Source of the DNA: Acanthosoma haemorrhoidale
Lineage: Eukaryota; Arthropoda; Insecta; Hemiptera; Acanthosomatidae
Direction of reading: 5' to 3'
Assembly: GCA_930367205.1 (NCBI GenBank)
Contig: OV884013.1
Coordinates: 88,165,333 to 88,229,332 of the forward strand
Length of the DNA stretch: 64,000 nucleotides
Positions 56,561-64,000 of this stretch are shown here, one piece after another (the stretch's first letter is position 1; every line of letters begins with the position of its first letter). A program made the translations under genes and the position numbers. The notes below the pieces were generated by a model. That model worked only from the letters and a program-made list of their open reading frames with translations. It did not search any database and had not been told where the DNA came from.

Positions 56561-57818
56561 CTGAAATAAAAATAAACAAACATTGTTATGTAATTAAAAT
56601 CTTTAATTATACTAACATTAAATAACTTTAAATTGGAAGTTTTAATTTTTCATTGGAAGGTAGGCTTGCATTAAATGGATTATTTGACCTAGGTATAGAA
56701 GTAAAAATATATTTTACGTCTATTTAAGTTTTTATGCCATTCATAATACATTCTTATAACATTGCTGCCAGATGAAGTTTATTTATCGACCTAAACTGAT
56801 ATCCTTAGAAATAATCTAACCATAATTTCAAATTAAGCAACGAGTAATAAATGTACGGAAGATAATTTAATATAGCCGTTGAGAAAATGCGACTTTGTTC
56901 AAAGCAGTGATTTGAGACTGCTCCAAGTCTAGCGAAACGCTGCGGACTTTTTTACACGTTAAACATTTTATGTTAACTAACAGATAATTAGCGTATTTCA
57001 ATGATTTGTGACCGATTTTCTGAACGATTAAATCATTTGATCATACAGACAGACAGTCAATCGAATGAGGTTAAATCTAGAACTTCTACCGTCGAATTCA
57101 GGAATTATAATTCGGCGTAAGAATCATAAATCGGAGAATATCATTTCGAGGGTATAAGAATATGTGTACAAAATAGGAAGTTAACGAATGGCAATTGGCA
57201 CCACGTAAGTGCCAGGTAACTGATATGGTATGGTTGTCTTCTGGTATGGCAATTTGTGTACCATAAGTTGACCGTGAGGTGGCATGATTTCAGTGCTAGA
57301 AGAGATGACAGGAAGCCCGACCCTTGGTTAGGTATTTACCTAAGAACCCCCAGAAAAGTTTCTTACAGAAGAAGCCACTCACCTTGATCCTCTGTGTCCT
57401 AGGCAGTAGCTGACAGCCAACGAACCAAAGAACAAACAAAACACATTACGTAAACCTAACTCTCTGTGCGCAGATAAAACCACGCAGGCCTACTCGTATA
57501 TAAACTCAGGTGCTCGTTTTCACGCTGCCCAAGTCTATAACTCTCTGGCTATTATTATCAGCTTTATTTACTAATAATATGATTTTAGTCTTTATTATTG
57601 CGAGATCGGCTACTTAACGATCACGATTCTGTTTTTTCTTCTTCTTCATATCCCCTTATTATTACAAATTATGTAAACCAGAATAGATTAGATTGAACAA
57701 ACAGACTACAATGAATCTATTTACAATAGGAATTGTCTAAACATGTTTAAAAGTGCTGGGGCTCACCATATGAACCATAGACTTCAAACTAACTTACATC
57801 TAACAACAAAATCTTAAC

Positions 57819-58010
57819 CTAATTTTCCACGACAGTCTGTTTCCGTCGATGCGGGAAGGGTATTGGGGTAATAGTGTTAAACTCTGGGTTTGTTAGGTAC
57901 TGCAACGAGTCAAAAAACTTTATGGGTCTCCGGTGGATGAACTCACCCACCGATGGCAACGGGTGCAGGTCGGGGTTCTTCAACCTTTCGCGAGAGGTAT
58001 GTCTGGCCAC
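57819..58010 (-). mobile_element. LINE ORF2 C-terminal fragment
   Basis: Reads LPSVGEFIHRRPIKFFDSLQ then NPEFNTITPIPFPHRRKQTV, close to the plus-strand copy at 23672-23830. Confidence 0.7.
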
Positions 58011-58473
58011 TTGCCTTATGATCCCATTCTGAAATTGCTTTCAGCTGTATTGTCAGTCAAGTGAGTATATAGTGGGGCACCGTGCAGCAGAGCTGATCCG
58101 TGACTCTATTATCAAGGATCACAATTTGCGAAGGTCTCCGCGTTTTAGTACCACGTAGATGAGGTTCAGTCTAAATCTAACCGCGGGCTGACCGGGAGGG
58201 ACCTAGGCCATTCTTTGACGGGGTAATTTTCCCTATTCGCACCACAAATATCCATCCTCGCGAGCGAATTCGGTTCGCTTATTTTTATCATTTAGATCCT
58301 TGCCCGACCTAAGAGGTGAAATGCTGCGAGAACCGACATGATGAAAAGCAATTGCACTAAAATGCAACTGAACAGTAATTCCCACAACTCCTCCACTATG
58401 CGGTAATACCAACTCAAGGCCCTGCCGGTTGTTTGCAATTGCTGAAGTGTTAGGTAAGTAACCGGAACAACAT

Positions 58474-58817
58474 ATGTACAGAAGTAGGTATTTCCTGATT
58501 ACTCTAACAGTTGCTATGTACAGAAGTAGGTATTTCCTGATTACTCTAACAGTTGCTATGAACAGAAGTAGGTATTTCCTGATTACTCTAACAGTTGCTA
58601 TGTACAGAAGTAGGTATTTCCTGATTACTCTAACAGTTGCTATGTACAGAAGTAGGTATTTCCTGATTACTCTAACAGTTGCTATGTACAGAAGTAGGTA
58701 TTTCCTGATTACTCTAACAGTTGCTATGTACAGAAGTAGGTATTTCCTGATTACTCTAACAGTTGCTATGTACAGAAGTAGGTATTTCCTGATTACTCTA
58801 GCAGTTGCTATGAACAG
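58474..58817 (+). repeat. 42-bp minisatellite, eight full units plus a partial
   Basis: Units start at 58474, 58516, 58558, 58600, 58642, 58684, 58726 and 58768, with 8 bp of a ninth at 58810. Units differ at only a few positions (unit 3 and the ninth start ATGAACAG rather than ATGTACAG; unit 8 has CTAGCAG for CTAACAG). Because 42 is 14 codons and the unit has one stop-free frame per strand, the array gives a 144-codon plus frame (repeat MYRSRYFLITLTVA) and a 197-codon minus frame (repeat TVRVIRKYLLLYIA). No evidence of expression. Confidence 0.97.
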
Positions 58818-59230
58818 TTTTCCCACTTCACATAGTCGTTGGCAGATGGCGAGTGCTAGACTGCCAAGTGGGTCGGACGACGAAAGCCTCTTTGATTATG
58901 GGCTGTAGAAAATCGATGACACCAAGAGCATTCTCATAGCTAAACATGTACCCAACAAATATCTTCTTAATGCATTTTCCTTTTATTTTCCTACTTATGT
59001 TTTCTGCCTGCCTGCCTGTCTGGTATTTGTGAGTAACCTACTGAACTTGGATACACGAAATTATACGCAGCGACCCTATGGAACATGAACATGAAAAATA
59101 CTGGATTCTCCATAAAGCAAGATTTTTATTAGTTAATTAATAATTAGTTAAAGAACTGTTTATTAATAAAAAAATTTCAATATTTCCAAGCCACATTTTT
59201 ATATTAAAGTAAGGGCGTTAATTGATACTA

Positions 59231-60107
59231 TTGGGTTGGCCAGAAAGTGATTTCGGTTTGCAACAGTAGATGACATTATGTTTGTTTCGTTAATCTTTTG
59301 TCAATGTTAGAATTTTTTCTTTTGAGATTTGGTAGACAATACCTTTAAGTTGCTTTAGAAAGAAATCCCGTGTAATTTTGTTTACAACTGCCAGTTTACG
59401 GTCAGCTTTAACAAGGAGCGCAAAATAAGCATTTGCACATTTGACGCAGGAAAGCGGCCGAGACAAAGAGATATGTGACCTTTGTGGTGTTGATTGTTCA
59501 ACAGAATTTGTTTAAAAAATTTCGTTCTGGAGATTTTTCACTGAAAGATGACCAACGTTCTGGTCGATCTTCTGAAGCTGATGATGACAAAATGAGAACC
59601 ATAATTGAATCGAATCGTCATACAACTATGCGAGAGATTGCAAACAGCAATGTATTACACACAACAATTGAAAATCATATAAGGCGTCTTGGCCTTGTTA
59701 AGAAGCTCAATATTTGTGTTCCCCCAACACAATGCGAGGCCTCACCACACCTTTAGCAACACTTACGAAACTACTGGAGCTTAGTTGGGAAGTGATGTCG
59801 CATCCCCTATATAGCTCCGACCTTGCACCAACGGATTATCATTTATTACGAAGTTAAAAAACTTCTTGAATGGTTAAGATTTCAGTAATAACGATGACCT
59901 CAAATCGCACTTGGTTGGGTTTTTTACTGGTAGGGACCAGAAGTTCTATGAGCGCGGGATCATTACGGGGAAGATTACCATAAAGATGGCAAAAGGTCAC
60001 CGAACAGAATCGAAGATATTTGACTGATTAAAGTTCATTGTTTGTAAAGAAAAAATTGAGTTTTATTTCACACTAAAAAACCGAAATTACTTTCTTGCCA
60101 ACCTCAA
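59231..60107 (+). mobile_element. Internally deleted mellifera-subfamily mariner
   Basis: 877 bp flanked by TA on both sides (59229-59230, 60108-60109). Ends TTGGGTTGGCCAGAAAGTGA and (reverse complement) TTGAGGTTGGCAAGAAAGTA. The N-terminal half of the transposase survives (59500-59756: FKKFRSGDFSLKDDQRSGR, then HTTMREIANS, RRLGLVKKLN) and the end (DLAPTDYHL near 59820), but the middle with the first two catalytic Asp residues is gone. Confidence 0.88.
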
Positions 60108-60109
60108 TA

Positions 60110-61490
60110 TTAATGAATAAGTAAGTAATGTCTTCTCATTCTGAATTGTTATTGATTTGAAGGCTTTTCAGTAGTATCGGCTCCCATTTTCAATGATGGC
60201 ATCATTGACAACTAAATGAAAGGACTCTTAAAGTGAAGGAATATAAAGATGAAATCAGTGTAAGGGTCTTAAATACTCATTACATTATGTTAATAAAATA
60301 ATTCAGTGCTTTTGACCAAAATTCTTTATTCTATTTGATTATTATATCAGTTACTGACAGTCACCTTTTCAACCAATAAAAATAAATGTAAATTGCTAAA
60401 ATATCGACTGACACATTTTTAAAATCGGCTGGAGCATCAAATACGCTTTTTTTTATTATGGGTTTCCAACCTTTATTTTATAATATGTTTTTGGATTTCT
60501 GTTTGCGTTGAGTGAGTGTTATCTACCAATATCATCAACAATAAATTCTAAATAGTTATCAACATTAAATTCTAAATAGCTGGGACTTGTGAAATATTAA
60601 ACATTAGCGGACAGGGTTTATTTATTTTTTTTTAAATTAAAAAATATTATTATTATTTTACCAAAAAGTTAATCAGCGTGTTTCGTTCGAGGTGTGAGTG
60701 TAATAAACCTATAAAATTTCTGATCCATTGAATCACGTTTTTCCTGTTTTTCTTAATCATTTTCTTCTGTTTTTGACCCGTCAGTAAAAAATCCCTCTTG
60801 GCATTCATGTTTCCCAGTACCTCCATGAAATGAAAAAAAGAACATTGTTTGTATTACTTTTAACTTATGTATTAAAATAAAACCCAGCTTTAAATTATTT
60901 AAGTCATTATATTATTCTGAGTTCGATTCGCTGTGGAATATTATTTAAATAAATTTAACAATTTAATGATACACTGAAGACCCTCTAAGGGAACGATTGG
61001 CCTCTTCAAGCGGGTTAATGACCAACATAGTTATTGAAGGGATCGATGTGACGACAAAAATGAATCCCGGTTGTTAAACATGAGACGGAGCTGACAGCCG
61101 TAACGGGCTCAAGGAATTAGAAAGCAGTTGGCGACATGAAGAGGTGGAAGCCAACCTACCGTAAAATCACTTCGCCATCTGCTCTCTGCAGGTGGCCATA
61201 ATGCACACTCCACCTGTGCGCCTATAGGCCTTCCACACATGTGCATGTTGCACGGTACCTGACTGCTACTGATAGCAAACGGCGGAGGTCACTGTCACAG
61301 CAGATATCGGCACAGTTCAAGGCTCCACCTACCTACTGTACTATATGTGACCACAACCTCAAACCTTCTTCCATTTAAGTTTAATTGTTCATTGTTTATT
61401 CCTTTTGATATAAATATAGCAATCATCTCATTTTAATATATAATGGATAAAACTGAAAATGACGTAACGATAATAATATATCTTTACTAT
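60110..61490. other. AT-rich stretch, with a GC-richer unassigned block at 60980-61340
   Basis: No coding exon. The block at 60980-61340 has shifted composition and may be a decayed LINE or LTR piece; no other copy was seen. Confidence 0.3.
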
Positions 61491-61497
61491 AGGAAAC

Positions 61498-61997
61498 TTC
61501 TTTATTGAGATAAAATTACAATCTGCCTTATTGGGCAACAAGTAATTGTGATACATTTTCTCATTCATACCATATTTACAATTTTCATTCACTCGCTCAT
61601 TCATACAGTATTTACAAACAGCCCAGAGACCTCCCAAATTCACATGGCTATCACCTCACTCGTATGCGGAGTCTTGGGAAGTCCCCCACGCTCCTCCATC
61701 AGCCGCGTCACTGGATACGAGTCATGGTAGGCTGACCAAGATCGCGAGAGCCACAGACGCTCAGGACATGATTGGAGAAACTGGTCATTGCCCGGACTCC
61801 CACTACCACGTATTTATAGCAGGTCAAGAGGACACCGCCACTTTAGTCTCCGAGGTGGATTACAAGGATGAGTGGCGCAGTGTAATGATTGTGCTAGGGG
61901 TTTGGTGTGCTTTGGTTGGATAGGTTAGTATGGAATTTCATGAACTTACAAGGAATGAGTTTAAGATTGTGGGGTATATTAAGATCGTTATGAAGAG
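61498..61997 (-). mobile_element. LINE 3' UTR (same family as 33345-34400), minus orientation
   Basis: Reverse-complement match to about 33896-34375, including the TATGAATGAG repeats, the GGAGCGTGGGGGACTTCC block and TTAAGATCGTTATGAAG. The similarity is cut exactly where an LTR-like start (TGTTGTGGCC) begins at 61998. Confidence 0.82.
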
Positions 61998-62208
61998 TGT
62001 TGTGGCCACCTCTTAATTACGAATAATTAAAAGTTCCCCTCTTCTCGGATCATATTATGCCTATCTATGTTTCCATATTTGTTTTTAATAAAGTTATGAC
62101 GTCAGTGAGAGTGGGGGGAGGAGCTAGTGGGGTAAACAACCACAGGTGGGGACCCATCCCCACCACGGCTGGGCGCCCTATATAAGCATCGGCATTAGAC
62201 CGAATTAG
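61998..62208 (+). mobile_element. Truncated LTR U3 (family L)
   Basis: TGTTGTGGCCACCTCTTAAT and the following 190 bp match the first part of the LTR at 14546-15441, including TTATGACGTCAGTGAGAGT and the TATA motif. It stops at the MITE at 62209 and the rest of the LTR does not resume after it. Confidence 0.8.
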
Positions 62209-62548
62209 CCATTTTAATGACATTTGTATAATTATAGGCCCAAAACATATTTCATATTGTTAATGAGGACGTCATGATCTTTGATTTGATACTCTAGAGA
62301 AACACAAAAGAGCACTGAAAGAAGAAGAAAGGAATGTCAAATAAGGAAGTTTTCATTTCCTCTAAAGAAGCTAGAAATAAAAACAACTTCATAAAAAATA
62401 ATCAAGGGCCATTAATCAATCAATTGCTAAGCAATTAAACTTCAATATTTTCGTATTTAGTAGAGTATCAAATTAAAGATCATGACGTCCTCATTAACAA
62501 TATGAAATATTTATTGGGACTATAATTATACAAATGTCATTAAAATGG
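62209..62548. mobile_element. MITE with 88-bp terminal inverted repeats
   Basis: Arms 62209-62295 and 62461-62548 are nearly identical inverted copies (outer end CCATTTTAATGACATTTG; inner end near GATACTCTA), with only a few mismatches over almost 90 bp. The 165-bp spacer is non-coding. The target duplication is not clear. Confidence 0.88.
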
Positions 62549-64000
62549 TTTTCGTAGCCTTACTCAAACCCAAGTGTACACACACTCCTGACTTGATTTT
62601 TGCTAGCTTTGTCTGGTTCTGTGAAGAGAGAAGTTTTCGAGTTAGCCGTAGATGTAGTAGTTAGTATATGCCATTTTTTGATACAGTAGTATTTACTGTC
62701 GAGGTAGCTGCTTTCAATACTGTGGAGCTCGCCTTTGGTCGGTGGTATGTCTGGTGACTGTATGCATGTGTGCTTTATCCCATGGGATTGAGAGGACTTC
62801 AAAGGTAAGGTACCACAACGACCAATTTTTAAGTTTTGATTTGCCTTCGGCGTAATTTATTATTTAAGCCATTACACGGTTGGCCGTTGTCAGGAATTAA
62901 TTTGAAAATAATAATTACTTTCCTCCGCTGATGAGCGTAACATATACGGTAGACTGTATCCGTTTACATTAATCAAGTAAAACACTTAGGGCAGTTTCAT
63001 AATTTTCTTTTTACTTTATGAACTGATATTAACTAATGAATTTTTTAAAAGCATGTATTTTTGATCCTCGTGGGTTCATTGGAATGGCTAAGTGTACATA
63101 CAACGGTGGCAATAATGATAAAGCTTGCTTTTAGACAACTGCACACCTCTAAAAAAAAAAAAAAATTGCTTCAGATAACAGTAATCACACTTTTCTCATT
63201 AGTAAGTATTAACCAAAAAATATATAGCATAATGCCCTCAAATTGGACAGATTGGCATCAAACGATTGCTCCATGCCTGTTCGAAAGTAAAGCAGCAAAA
63301 AGTGAAGGAAAAAAACTCCATTGTAACATTTAGGCATTTTTCGTGGTGCCTGCTTATGAAAAAACCATTAAAATAAGGAAAACTAGATCAAAAGCTGGGG
63401 TTTAATCGTAAAAAGACCTTTTTTTGTTGTTGCTGATCCCTCATTTACTTTGTCTAGTGGCGTTTCTTTTCAGCTCAAGACCGGTCGGTTAATAATTCAA
63501 GCTATGGCTCAAAGGATGAATCTAAATGAAAAATTAAAAAGGTTCTTAAAGGTAAAAATAAAACGAAGAGCATGTCTTACGAGAACAAGAACTTGTCCTG
63601 TAAGATAACATGCCGCCGCTAGGCCTGATTTATTGCTGATATAACTGTCATACATAATAATTATTAATGAGTCATCATATAACAACCAGAGCTAATTGAA
63701 ATATAATAAGAAATTACAACATAAAATAAACAAAATTTCATTAACACATTAGCGATAGGGAAAAAGTTGGTGAACTAAGTGTCGATTATTAGCAAGTGGA
63801 TGACTTGCTCGAACTCTCCAAAAATATTTTGAAATATCTTCAGGAGAGCGTTTTTTATCGTCAGATACCACTTTTGACTTATTTTTTTCTCAACAGCTCG
63901 TATACTACTAAACGCTTATATGATTGCCTAATCGAGTGGCCAAATCATTATCACAGGTCGTGGCGTTATGAATCAACTCCAAATTTAGCATGAAAGCCAT
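62549..64000. other. AT-rich end of window without assigned feature
   Basis: Short frames at 63061-63333 and 63796-63993 have no recognised domain. No repeat family identified. Confidence 0.3.

Noticed and set aside
58474..58817. CRISPR-like array
   Set aside because: The units are directly tandem with no unique spacers, and the setting is a eukaryotic genome.

Overview
The window is eukaryotic, AT-rich DNA with introns, microsatellites and many decayed transposons. The transposon types (Jockey-like LINEs, mariners, hAT and foldback MITEs, Gypsy-like LTR elements) and the one recognisable gene suggest an arthropod, most likely an insect. I cannot name the species.

The only clearly recognisable host gene is a CNNM/ACDP-family magnesium transporter (orthologue of fly unextended, uex; vertebrate CNNM2/4). 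It lies on the minus strand, with 11 coding exons between 25754 and 8611. Every junction has GT-AG ends and all intron phases agree. The exons encode 772 residues covering part of the extracellular domain, the DUF21 membrane domain, a CBS pair, the cyclic-nucleotide-binding-like domain and the C-terminal tail with its stop codon. The first exon (start codon and signal peptide) was not found.

From 1 to 8 kb, downstream of that gene, are three exon-like segments on the minus strand (6583-6678, 2689-2846, 748-880). The last two join in phase and the final one is a coiled coil; the product is not recognised. Two further isolated exon-like segments lie at 51993-52120 (plus) and 56468-56560 (minus).

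The gene's introns carry a hAT MITE (10506-10765), a short LINE tail with target duplication (13783-14000), an antisense solo LTR (14546-15441), LINE and IS630/mariner relics (20.2-21.5 kb), a foldback MITE (21831-22087) and a LINE tail (23.67-23.83 kb).

From 26 to 64 kb almost everything recognisable is mobile DNA: a Gypsy pol relic (about 29.9-31.9 kb), Jockey-like LINE fragments (33.3-34.4, 37.3-40.2, 47.1-48.9, 53.6-54.4, 57.8-58.0 and 61.5-62.0 kb), a second solo LTR nested in a LINE (38185-39038), three mariners (40.9, 43.0 and 59.2 kb), and a MITE with 88-bp inverted repeats (62209-62548). A 42-bp minisatellite of eight near-identical units (58474-58817) is open in one frame on each strand.

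I found no rRNA, CRISPR array or convincing tRNA, and nothing that clearly amounts to a new molecular system. The most unusual structures are the 42-bp array, the 37.6-40.2 kb inverted repeat with its nested LTR, and the mariner foldback.
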